Source of the DNA: CAZQYB01 sp964582985 | GTDB taxonomy: Bacteria; Planctomycetota; Phycisphaerae; Sedimentisphaerales; Anaerobacaceae | Length of the DNA: 35,824 nucleotides | Assembly (NCBI GenBank): GCA_964582985.1 | Contig: CAZOUM010000031.1 | Coordinates: forward strand, 1 to 35,824 | Reading direction: 5' to 3' | Part shown: positions 16,910 through 24,373 of the stretch, piece by piece | How positions within the stretch are numbered: position 1 is the first letter of the stretch | Layout: each line of letters begins with the position of its first letter | The notes under the pieces: generated by a model | Database searches by the model: none | Seen by the model: only the letters and a program-made list of their open reading frames with translations | What the model was told of the DNA's origin: nothing | Position numbers and translations under genes: made by a program

Positions 16910-17977
16910 TCAGATTAACCTTATCGCAAGACCGGTTGCCACCACCATCGCGGGGCCTTTCTTCGCCAAAATAGCTTCGTGGCTCCCGCAGGCATCACAA
17001 CGCACTTTATCAAACGGGTTCCACAGCACTGCTTGGGCTGAAAGCCGACTATTCAATAACTCTACGAACCCTTTAACAAGTGCAAAACCACCACAGACAA
17101 ACACCTTTTCAACAACAGCTGATTTCTCCTGGGCCGTGTAGTAGCGCAATGTCTCGGTAACATCGACAATCAATTTCTCACAAGCGCCGGCCAGACTGTT
17201 ACCAAGCTCCGGCTCCGCTGCCGGATTCTCGCAGCCGAACAGAATCTCTCGGACCCGTTCCGTTGAAACCTCATTCTCAGCTGCAATCTGCTCGACAATA
17301 TCATTACCTGCGCACGTAATATCGCGAATAAACGGCAAACCATTGTCACCCATAATTGCCAGGACTGTGTGTGAGTTCCCAACGCTCAAAACCGCTGCTG
17401 TTTGGCTGCTGCCTTTTCTTTCCGAACCGTTCGGCTTGAGCTCGCTGAAGCAGTTCAAAAGTGCCAATCCTTCGACATCCATCAGGACGCACTTAAGAGA
17501 AGCATTTTCAATAAGCCGTTTTTTTCTTTGTATCAGCTTATTCGTTGCTGCTACGAGAATGCCGGTGACATTATCTCCGCCGTCAGATATCAATTGATAA
17601 TCAACCGTGCCGTCGCCAACGTTGAACGGACAAACCTGTGCAGCTTCCAGCAAAACCGCCCCTTCAATCTCCTCCGGCGGCAATGACGGGAACTTAAAAT
17701 ACCGTACCGCTACTTCCGGGCCGGATACCCCACAAACGGCCATCTGCGCATGAGTCTCCGCAGACTGCAGACATTCCCGAATCGCCTTCGTTGTGTTTGT
17801 TTCTCTCTTAGTGTTGTTGTTTGTGCTCGCTGCTATCTCAACTGCGCCCGCCGCCGTAACTGCATAGCCGCCCTTGTATTTGTGAAGCTGCACTATCTTC
17901 ACTTCCGATGAGCCAATATCCAGCCCTATCACCTCGTCGTGCTGAAGCCTAAATGACTGTTTCCACCCAAAGTCCAT
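16910..17977 (-). CDS. pilM: PilM-like actin-fold ATPase
   Basis: Cytoplasmic actin/FtsA-fold protein of 355 residues that docks PilN at the inner membrane. The phosphate-1 motif is VIGLDIGSSEVKIVQLHKYK near residue 17. Further landmarks are VRYFKFPSLPPEEIEGAVLL (~95-115), AAVLSVGNSHTVLAIM (phosphate-2 region), an EKVFVCGGFALVKGF adenosine motif near the C-terminus and the closing MVVATGLAIRLI. I chose the ATG at 17977, which has AGGTTGGGA upstream, over the in-frame TTG at 17989. First gene of the pilM-N-O-ParA-C-D run, preceded by a long leader-like gap. Confidence 0.9.
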   Translation of the reverse strand: MDFGWKQSFRLQHDEVIGLDIGSSEVKIVQLHKYKGGYAVTAAGAVEIAASTNNNTKRETNTTKAIRECLQSAETHAQMAVCGVSGPEVAVRYFKFPSLPPEEIEGAVLLEAAQVCPFNVGDGTVDYQLISDGGDNVTGILVAATNKLIQRKKRLIENASLKCVLMDVEGLALLNCFSELKPNGSERKGSSQTAAVLSVGNSHTVLAIMGDNGLPFIRDITCAGNDIVEQIAAENEVSTERVREILFGCENPAAEPELGNSLAGACEKLIVDVTETLRYYTAQEKSAVVEKVFVCGGFALVKGFVELLNSRLSAQAVLWNPFDKVRCDACGSHEAILAKKGPAMVVATGLAIRLI

Positions 17978-18446
17978 AAACTTTCCCAACCTGACTATAA
18001 TCGGTTTCTATTCCCAACCGCTGATGGGCGGGTATGGCGGGACAACACAATGTTTCGTTTTTTCCATCTATTTCAGACTACCTGTTGTAGTCTATCGGCC
18101 TAATACGTGGGCTGTTTTACGTATAAATCCCACATCCCAGGTTCTTTGCTTCCGGACCTGCTCTTAAGACCGAGGTCCTGTAAATATCCAGATTTGCCTC
18201 TGCAAACAGGGATTTTGAACAGTTGATGAATTGTCGTTACATCAAGGTCTGCGTAATGATGAAGTGCCACCGACTTAAGGAATGCTCTTTCTGGAGTTAT
18301 CGGCCGTCCTACTAACTTTCGCCAAAGCAGTCCGAACCAAATATTTCTGTGGACTTTTTATCGGCCGCCTTGAGACCTTCCTGTGAAGTCTCATTTCTGG
18401 TGAGTTTAGCCGCACCAATACCTGTTAAGTGCGCATCTGATTTCAA
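17978..18446. other. Gap before pilM: leader-like structure and possible decayed small gene
   Basis: No firm gene. On the minus strand an unbroken frame of 85 codons (18103-18357, stop at 18100-18102) has only a GTG (18268-18270) as a plausible start. A second frame of ~44 codons runs from the stop of the small GspC-like gene to two TAG codons. Together they could be a frameshifted gene. Closer to pilM, a perfect 7-bp hairpin (AGACTAC/GTAGTCT, 18075-18093) and the competing stems GTGGG/CCCAC and ATACGT/ACGTAT suggest a structured 5' leader. Confidence 0.4.
18075..18093. promoter_or_regulatory. Perfect 7-bp hairpin upstream of pilM
   Basis: AGACTAC and GTAGTCT pair around a 5-nt loop, ~100 bp before the pilM start. 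No U tract follows. It may be part of a leader or an operator. Confidence 0.4.
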
Positions 18447-18791
18447 TCAGCCCTTTTTGGCCCATACATCGGTCGGCTGCTCCTGTGGATGTTGTGCCCA
18501 TCTTTTGCTGCCTTTTTCGAACTCAACTCTGTCTTTGTATATTTTTACGACCTTGACGCCGTGTATTGTGTCACCTTCGCGAACGATTTCGCCATCAATG
18601 ACAGCCGATGAGTGCTCTTCGGTGCACATAATTCCCGTTATCAATCCGCGTGTGGTGGTGGTGGTAGCGGTGGTGGCTGATTCGGAAATAGGCCCCGTTT
18701 TTTCTGCTGTCCGAAAATAGTAGGTCACCATCCCGGCAATGACGGCAACCTGAGCCAAGAGGCAGAATAGTGTTTTTGTTTTATTCATCAC
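18447..18791 (-). CDS. Small GspC/PilP-like protein, paralogue of 13881-14720
   Basis: Protein of 114 residues. One N-terminal membrane segment (~5-26) is followed by a Thr-rich linker (TTATTTTTRG region). A compact periplasmic domain (~50-100) contains GLITGIMCTEE, VREGDTIHGVKVVKIYKDRV and EFEKGSKRWAQ. These line up with the end of the larger GspC/PilP-like protein, including the closing K/RxW(A/T)Q. It is thus a short second copy of the clamp domain, lacking the Pro-rich cytoplasmic region. It follows the gspK-like gene by 109 bp. Confidence 0.7.
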   Translation of the reverse strand: MMNKTKTLFCLLAQVAVIAGMVTYYFRTAEKTGPISESATTATTTTTRGLITGIMCTEEHSSAVIDGEIVREGDTIHGVKVVKIYKDRVEFEKGSKRWAQHPQEQPTDVWAKKG

Positions 18792-18900
18792 AAAACTCTT
18801 ATTTTTCTTTTCATGAATCCGGTCTTTGCTAATTAGGCGGCATAAAACTCTGCGATGCCTTTTCCCTCGCCTGTGTCTCTATCAGCGCCGATGGCAATGG

Positions 18901-20625
18901 TCATTTAATTGCTTGAGCTGAGCGGTAATCGCGCCAGCCGGAAGGTGCAGGAACGAATTTGCCCTGCAGCCACATATCACCCGGCAAAACACCCTGGAGC
19001 AATCTGTCGTCAAGATAATAACGCTTTAAGTAGCCATCGGTGCCTATCAACCCAACGACGCCTCGAACGGCTTCGGCGATGGTGCCGCGGACAATCAGGT
19101 AGTCCTGGCTTCCGCTCTCTTCCTTCCTGCCGCCATAACTGCCTCGCTTGACATTTTCGGCGCCCCATCCGCCGCCGCCGACCGTCATAGCAGCCTCAAC
19201 CTCCATCGGGTCGGGCAGGTGCCTTCTGTGTGAGTCCGGCGGCTGACCAAGGTCAGCTCTGCCGATAGGGACGTATACAAAACCTTCGGGTTCGACAGGT
19301 GTGCCGTCAACATAGCTGTAATCGCTCATACCGGGGTCAACGACCTTGATTACGCCCTGGGCAATCAGTCCGAGGACGTTGGGATTGTCTTCCGACGGCA
19401 TGCCGTCAGCATCATGTGAGCCGTCAACCACTATGGAATCGGCGAGCCAGATGTTTCCGGTTGCTACGACGGCAATCTTGCCTTTTACGACATCCTGAAT
19501 TCCAGGCAGATCGACGCCGCCGCTGCCAATAATCACATTCCCATCAACAAAAATCTGTCCGCCCGGCTCGGATTCTATGCCTCCGATTGTTTGGGTTACG
19601 TAGGTGTCACTTATACTACTGACAAATCTCTTGCCGGTGCTATCTGCATCCTCAGGCATCAGATGATAAGCGTAGATGTCATATCTTTCATATACTCCCT
19701 CTGCGCCCTCCTTGATTTTGAAGTCCCATGTCCTGTAATCACTGCTCTGTTTGAATCCCCGGACGGTGGAGTCATCCGTTATCCGGACCTTGCCGACACC
19801 GTCCTCAACAAAAAATTCAAGGTGAACCGCATCCTCATTGTTCGAGACGGGGGCTTGCCCATCCGGGTCGAAGCTGAATTTTTGGTCTGTGCTTTCTTCG
19901 AAGCGGGCAATTTTTTGCAGTACGGCGTCCTCATTTGTTACTTTGCTGTCGGGCTGGTCGAAACAAATTCCGCCGTCAAACAGGTCCATCACAGGAACGT
20001 ACTTATCAGAGCCACCGTCGGTATATCTTGATTCGCCCATACCTACTGCTTGCAGGAATTGCGGGCTGCCTATTATATAAATGTCTCTCGCGTCAGGACT
20101 GTCATTGAGCTTATTAATATGCAGAGTCATATCAATTATTTCTCCGTCGGCAAAGCTCACCGGATAGGTGCTGCCGGATCCAGTTGGCACCCTGCAGACG
20201 CCCATATCCCAGCCGCCTATAGCCTGAACCACCAAAACATCGACCGTTCTATTAAACATCCCGCTCTGGCCTGTAGAAACAATTTGGTAAACGGGGCGAG
20301 CTCCAATAAACGTGTAAAACTCAATCTTGTAATCGCAACCGCCATCGTGGAATTGTAATGAACCGTTTGTCCCGGGCACGTCCTGTTGCAGTGCAGTTAA
20401 CATATCATTCTGCTGGCTCATCCAGTAAACCGCTCTTTCGTAACCAGCCTCCGCGGCGAGGCTTGCGACCGCTTCATTTCTGAGCCGTATTGCCTGATGT
20501 CTGACCCCGTAAGCCACTGTCAGCAGTCCCGTTCCCAGGACAGATAGAATAAGCAAGGAGACGACGACCAGGGCAAGCACTGAGCCATCCCGACCAAATC
20601 GAGATTGTTTCATTTTGTGCCTCAT
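18901..20625 (-). CDS. Large GspK/PilX-like minor pseudopilin
   Basis: Protein of 574 residues with a prepilin-like N-terminus: basic leader, Gly14, then a hydrophobic helix SVLALVVVSLLILSVLG (~15-36) and an amphipathic continuation with AAEAGYERAVYWM. The usual Glu at mature position 5 is absent, as in GspK tip pseudopilins. The remainder is a large Gly/Asp-rich beta-type domain, far longer than classic GspK or PilX, with IFVDGNVIIGSGGVD and KIAVVATGNIWLADSIVVDG reminiscent of beta-helical turns. It probably caps the pseudopilus. An internal ATG at 20613 (preceded by GAGG) is an alternative start. It begins 36 bp after gspJ. Confidence 0.8.
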   Translation of the reverse strand: MRHKMKQSRFGRDGSVLALVVVSLLILSVLGTGLLTVAYGVRHQAIRLRNEAVASLAAEAGYERAVYWMSQQNDMLTALQQDVPGTNGSLQFHDGGCDYKIEFYTFIGARPVYQIVSTGQSGMFNRTVDVLVVQAIGGWDMGVCRVPTGSGSTYPVSFADGEIIDMTLHINKLNDSPDARDIYIIGSPQFLQAVGMGESRYTDGGSDKYVPVMDLFDGGICFDQPDSKVTNEDAVLQKIARFEESTDQKFSFDPDGQAPVSNNEDAVHLEFFVEDGVGKVRITDDSTVRGFKQSSDYRTWDFKIKEGAEGVYERYDIYAYHLMPEDADSTGKRFVSSISDTYVTQTIGGIESEPGGQIFVDGNVIIGSGGVDLPGIQDVVKGKIAVVATGNIWLADSIVVDGSHDADGMPSEDNPNVLGLIAQGVIKVVDPGMSDYSYVDGTPVEPEGFVYVPIGRADLGQPPDSHRRHLPDPMEVEAAMTVGGGGWGAENVKRGSYGGRKEESGSQDYLIVRGTIAEAVRGVVGLIGTDGYLKRYYLDDRLLQGVLPGDMWLQGKFVPAPSGWRDYRSAQAIK

Positions 20626-20661
20626 AGCTTTGTGCCCCTCCTAAATTCTTTCCCAATTTAT

Positions 20662-21348
20662 TTATCTGGGCCAGATATTTCGCATCATTGCTGCCGTCCT
20701 GACCTCGATGCTGTCCTCGTCCTCCGGGTCGGTAAGGATTAAGTTAATCCTTACGCATCCCTGTCCCACGCCATTTAAGGTTGTGTGGCTAAAAGCGCCG
20801 GCATCATCGTCCCGAGCGGCAGATGCGTTCTCGGCAAGAACTGTCGTGGTTACACCGGCGCTATTCTTGGCGCCTCCGCCCTCAGGTATGGCCCCAGGCG
20901 GATACGGACCATAATCAACTTTCAGCTTGTCCCCCTCGATATAGAAAAGGACATAAGCTGTTGCCATTTTTGTGACGTCCATCAACTCGTGGGTATCGTC
21001 CTGGTCAAGCTCGACATCCCAGTATCTAAACTCCACAGCATCCCCCGAAACCACTTCTTCCACGTCCTCTGTCACCGGCCCGGCGGGGGTAAAAGTGCTG
21101 CCTGTTATATCATAGATTACGTAATTCAGCCGATTGGCCTGTCTTGCCATACTGCTGAATCTAACCATAATGTCGTAGGCATCCTGTTTTATTCGCTTGT
21201 TGGCGGAATTGTAGGTTTTGTGCCAGGCCCGTTGGCCGCTAACAAGAAGGACCCCAACCACTAATACAAGTATTGCGGAGATGACCATAGTAATCACCAC
21301 CTCGATTATGCTTACGCCAGAACGAATTTTTCTACGTCTGCAGGGCAT
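20662..21348 (-). CDS. gspJ: GspJ/PilW-like minor pseudopilin
   Basis: Protein of 228 residues. The prepilin peptidase site is clear: basic leader ending RSG, then VSIIEVVITMVISAILVLVV, with Glu at mature position 5. The soluble part has the extended, loop-rich character of GspJ (VEFRYWDVELDQDDTHELMD, TAYVLFYIEGDKLKVDY). The position after gspI and before the gspK-like gene matches the I-J-K order of type II systems. It would form part of the pseudopilus tip. Confidence 0.82.
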   Translation of the reverse strand: MPCRRRKIRSGVSIIEVVITMVISAILVLVVGVLLVSGQRAWHKTYNSANKRIKQDAYDIMVRFSSMARQANRLNYVIYDITGSTFTPAGPVTEDVEEVVSGDAVEFRYWDVELDQDDTHELMDVTKMATAYVLFYIEGDKLKVDYGPYPPGAIPEGGGAKNSAGVTTTVLAENASAARDDDAGAFSHTTLNGVGQGCVRINLILTDPEDEDSIEVRTAAMMRNIWPR

Positions 21349-21367
21349 TGATTATTACCTCCTTTTT

Positions 21368-21949
21368 TTAGCCTCCTGACGCATCGATCCTGACATAGGT
21401 AGTCATGCTGACTGAGGTGCGCGTAACCTCATCCAATGCGTTTCCCACACTTGATACACGCGCTTCTGATATATGCGCTTCTGATACATGCGCTGATATT
21501 ATTTGTTCTAAACGAGTAGCGACATCTGCGCTCAGTTCTCGTCTCCATCCGACGGTAGCGGTTAACTGCCTGAGTGTTGCTTCGGCCTCGCCATCGTAAG
21601 CAACATCAACCGAGTGCAGCACCACCACCATCGGCACCTCATCAACTGTGATGCTGTATACACCATCAGGCAAAGGAACGCCTTTAGCCGCTACGGGCAT
21701 TTCCGCGGAAAAACCCAACCCCAAACTGGCTGCGTCATAGTCTTCTGAGCCGCCGGTACTTTTCCAGTCTTCGAGCAGCAGTTGTGCGATGCGTGTGGTA
21801 TTGGTTTGTGCGTGTGCTATTCGGGCTTGAACGGCAGCGTAGTATTGAGAGTTCAATCCACCCAAGGCCGTAATGGCCAGAATGACCATCGCTACCATTA
21901 CCTCGACCAAAGTAACTGCCGCCCCGAACTTGCGTCGCTTAATAGTCAT
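21368..21949 (-). CDS. gspI: GspI/PilV-like minor pseudopilin
   Basis: Protein of 193 residues with N-terminal prepilin signature AVTLVEVMVAMVILAITALG, which fits GspI/PilV. If Glu16 is mature position 5, the residue before the cut is Ala11 rather than the usual Gly, an unusual processing site. The soluble domain is about twice the size of a classic GspI. The C-terminal third carries near-duplicate runs (SAHVSEAHISEARVSSV). An AGGAAG Shine-Dalgarno precedes the ATG. It is 19 bp upstream of gspJ. Confidence 0.82.
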   Translation of the reverse strand: MTIKRRKFGAAVTLVEVMVAMVILAITALGGLNSQYYAAVQARIAHAQTNTTRIAQLLLEDWKSTGGSEDYDAASLGLGFSAEMPVAAKGVPLPDGVYSITVDEVPMVVVLHSVDVAYDGEAEATLRQLTATVGWRRELSADVATRLEQIISAHVSEAHISEARVSSVGNALDEVTRTSVSMTTYVRIDASGG

Positions 21950-22141
21950 AATCTTCCTCCCTTATCTGCTCTTCCTGCCAGCGGTCAACTGCGAAGTATG
22001 CCGGCTTTTACTATTTAAAGTATACCCCGAAAAAGATGAGAGGCAAAAAAAGCTGCCAGTGTTATCGGTCCTTAAACAATAATTATTAGCGCCAAAATTA
22101 CAAAACCCTATGCCTCTCAGTCATAAAGCTGACGGGTTGCC

Positions 22142-22246
22142 TAATAATCGAAAGTGGCTATGACCGTTCAGGCCATAGCCACCACTACCTCGATACAGTA
22201 TACTGCCGCCGCAAGCTTACGACTCTTGACACTCGTAGTCTTTGTC
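22142..22246 (-). pseudogene. Decayed pseudopilin N-terminus, in the gspH position
   Basis: Read on the minus strand, this gap encodes SRKLAAAVYCIEVVVAMA and then a TGA stop (22168-22170), followed by TVIAT. This matches the gspI N-terminus RRKFGAAVTLVEVMVAMV at 11 of 18 positions, with the Glu preserved. No ATG or Shine-Dalgarno is in place and further stops follow. It sits between gspG and gspI, where gspH normally lies, so it is the remnant of a lost or duplicated pseudopilin gene. Confidence 0.65.
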
Positions 22247-22267
22247 CCCCTACTTATACGAAGGGGG
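22246..22267 (-). terminator. Hairpin after gspG
   Basis: CCCCCT (22246-22251) and AGGGGG (22262-22267) form a 6-bp GC stem with a 10-nt loop, ~30 bp past the gspG stop. No good U tract follows on the minus strand, so it is more likely an mRNA-stabilising or attenuating hairpin that lets the major pseudopilin be made in excess. Confidence 0.45.
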
Positions 22268-22298
22268 TTTACTTCTTCGTCAGGTCTTTTCAACCAGA

Positions 22299-22715
22299 CT
22301 ATTGTTTTACCCAGTCACCGTCAGCTTCCAACTCATACGTACCCGTCGGTCCTTGGAGGTGCGAACTAGTAACTTCGATAACACAGCTTGGCGGGTCAGC
22401 CACGACAGCTGTGATCTCGTAATCTGCTTGATTGAAGTAGGCACCAGCAAGGTCGGAATCGGCGAACCCCAACGCCTCGTAGATGGTTTGCGTATCAAGC
22501 GTCCCGATGAGTCCGCTGTAGTCGTAATTGGGCCCCTTCTCCGCTATGTACGCCCGGATTCCTGTCTTGACAGCACCTGCTGAGGCGTTAGCTTCCGACC
22601 ATTTAGCCGAATCGATTCGGCCACGCATGATCGGAACTGCAACCGCAGCCAGAATGCCGACTATCAGGATTACAACCATCAGCTCAATCAGTGTAAAACC
22701 TTTTCTTGTAGCCAT
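22299..22715 (-). CDS. gspG: Major pseudopilin/pilin (GspG/PilA-like)
   Basis: Protein of 138 residues, ~132 after processing. The leader MATRKG precedes FTLIELMVVILIVGILAAVA, a textbook prepilin site with Gly6, Phe at +1 and Glu at +5. The soluble domain is short (~100 residues) with a GspG-like alpha-spine entry (RIDSAKWSEANASAGAVKTG). Only one Cys is present, so no disulphide loop of the type IVa pilin kind. Its AAGGAG Shine-Dalgarno, likely own promoter and downstream hairpin all suit the most abundant component. Confidence 0.9.
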   Translation of the reverse strand: MATRKGFTLIELMVVILIVGILAAVAVPIMRGRIDSAKWSEANASAGAVKTGIRAYIAEKGPNYDYSGLIGTLDTQTIYEALGFADSDLAGAYFNQADYEITAVVADPPSCVIEVTSSHLQGPTGTYELEADGDWVKQ

Positions 22716-22759
22716 CTCAATCTCTCCTTAAAAAATGTTTCTAAAATTACACACTTGAA

Positions 22760-22787
22760 ATTATCAATCGACCAAATTCATCAACAA
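22760..22787 (-). promoter_or_regulatory. Possible promoter for gspG
   Basis: On the minus strand TTGTTG (22782-22787) and GATAAT (22760-22765) are separated by 16 bp in an AT-rich stretch, ~45 bp ahead of the gspG start. The -35 is weak, the -10 is good. Confidence 0.35.
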
Positions 22788-22824
22788 CTTAATACTCAGC
22801 TTTTATTTTATTTTGCTGTAGCCT

Positions 22825-24039
22825 TTACATTGCCGCGTCCGACATCGAGAAAATCGGCAGATACAGCGCAAGAACTACCACCAGCACAATCGCACCAATC
22901 GTCACAATCATTATCGGCTCAAGCAAGGACATCATACTGGTTATCGTTGTATCGACCTTCCGTTCGTAATATTGCGCCGTTCTATCCAATACCTTGGGTA
23001 GTGACCCGCTTTCTTCCCCGACTTGTATCATTTTGATTAACAATTTGGGGAAAAAGCCGCTTGCCGCCATACCCAAAGAGATGTTCGAACCTCCTACTAT
23101 ACGCTCCCTCGTTTCTACAATCGCAGACCTTATAATATCGTTGTTGGGCATTTCAGAGAGTATTTCAAGTATCTCGAGCACAGAAACACCGGCGGCAATT
23201 AACGTTGACATCGTTCTGCAAAACGTTGCCACGAAGGCCTGCTTAAATACCTTCCCGAGTAAAGGAAAAACGAGAGTTACCCTGCTGAAAAAATAATGAC
23301 CTTTTTTCGTCTTTGTGTTAAGCAGAACTACGGAAATGACCAGCAGCGTTACAGTCCCGATAATATAAATAAGGTTGTGGCGCAGCCCATCGTATACGCC
23401 CATAAATGCCCTCGTGAAAGCCGGCAATTCGCCGCCAAGCTGGTCGAATATCTTTCGGAAGCGGGGAATAATAAAGGTCATTATGAACACGAGTATCAGG
23501 GTAATAAACGTTATCACAAAGATAGGGTAAGTCATTGCAGCCTTGAGCTTTTTTGTTAGTTTGTCTCGGCTGTCGAAATACTCCGCCAGTCTGCGTAGCG
23601 CTGTCGGCATAGTACCGCCTGTCTCACCCGCCAATATCAGAGCACAGGACATGCGGTTGAATACTTTCGGAAATTCTGAAATACTGTCCGATAAGCTCTC
23701 ACCTTTCTCCACTTTTTGCAAAACTTCCTGCAGTACTACTCGAAGCTGCACATCCTCCGCGTCGTCGGAAACCGTATCCAGTGCTGTCGTGACCGGAATT
23801 CCTCCCTCTACCATTGTGGTCAGCTGCCAACACATAGCTGCCAGGTCCGCCGATTTGACCCGTTTTTGACAAATCGGGCGACGCGTCTTCTTAGGGGCCT
23901 CAGATATCTCGGTGATGGAAACGGGCGTAAGACCTTGCTCGCGAAGGTAAGCCAGCACGTTGTTTGAAGAAACTGCTTGTCTGGCGCCTTCTTTTCGCTG
24001 ACCCGAAGCGTCCCGAGCAATATATTGATAAGCTTTCAT
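22825..24039 (-). CDS. gspF: Inner-membrane platform protein GspF/PilC
   Basis: Polytopic platform protein of 404 residues, the usual size. The N-terminus MKAYQYIARDASGQRKEG is typical. Two GspF domains repeat (~70-195 and ~270-395): the first opens CWQLTTMVEGGIPVTTALD and the second FCRTMSTLIAAGVSVLEILE. Three membrane segments are found (~170-192, ~222-244 and the C-terminal ~370-394 with IMIVTIGAIVLVVVLALYLP). It couples the ATPase to pseudopilus growth. Confidence 0.95.
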   Translation of the reverse strand: MKAYQYIARDASGQRKEGARQAVSSNNVLAYLREQGLTPVSITEISEAPKKTRRPICQKRVKSADLAAMCWQLTTMVEGGIPVTTALDTVSDDAEDVQLRVVLQEVLQKVEKGESLSDSISEFPKVFNRMSCALILAGETGGTMPTALRRLAEYFDSRDKLTKKLKAAMTYPIFVITFITLILVFIMTFIIPRFRKIFDQLGGELPAFTRAFMGVYDGLRHNLIYIIGTVTLLVISVVLLNTKTKKGHYFFSRVTLVFPLLGKVFKQAFVATFCRTMSTLIAAGVSVLEILEILSEMPNNDIIRSAIVETRERIVGGSNISLGMAASGFFPKLLIKMIQVGEESGSLPKVLDRTAQYYERKVDTTITSMMSLLEPIMIVTIGAIVLVVVLALYLPIFSMSDAAM

Positions 24040-24373
24040 TTATCGAACCTTCTCAGCAGTCCACGTCACCGGTTAAGAATCTTGAGCAAAACCACATTTA
24101 CCTGCACTCTCGGCTACTGCCGGTTTATACGCAAATCCCGCAACGGAAAAATATATTCAGTCCCTCTTCCACAACAATATACAACAATATACAATCGGCG
24201 TCCGAAAACCCTCGGTTTAATGAAAAATGGGGTCGTCCCTTCACAGAATCTGACCACCTTATGTCAGGAACGCTCCTTTTTGGGTTTCTACGAGAGGAAT
24301 CATCAACTCTTTCTGAGCAGTGGTCGGCTATTGCCACTTTAGGCGGTCAATCTGGAAAAGCTGTTTCGCGTTA
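24040..24373. other. gspE-gspF gap
   Basis: 334 bp without a convincing gene. It contains an exact two-copy 10-bp tandem (ACAACAATAT, 24171-24190). A 70-codon minus-strand frame (24125-24337) has no recognisable content. The gap is unusual between gspE and gspF, which are normally adjacent. Confidence 0.45.

Larger units (their letters stand above)
21950..22298. other. gspG-gspI gap
   Basis: This 349-bp stretch holds the decayed pseudopilin fragment and the post-gspG hairpin listed separately. The remainder next to gspI, ~190 bp, shows no open frame worth calling and may hold the gspI promoter, though no box pair stands out. Confidence 0.5.

Noticed and set aside
18120..18220. GEMM-I c-di-GMP riboswitch upstream of pilM
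   Set aside because: GGCAAATC and AGCAAAG resemble conserved pieces, but the P1b stem is too long and lacks the GNRA loop, and the receptor half is not found.
19591..20031. 146-codon plus-strand frame
   Set aside because: Lies opposite the gspK-like gene and shows no family features.
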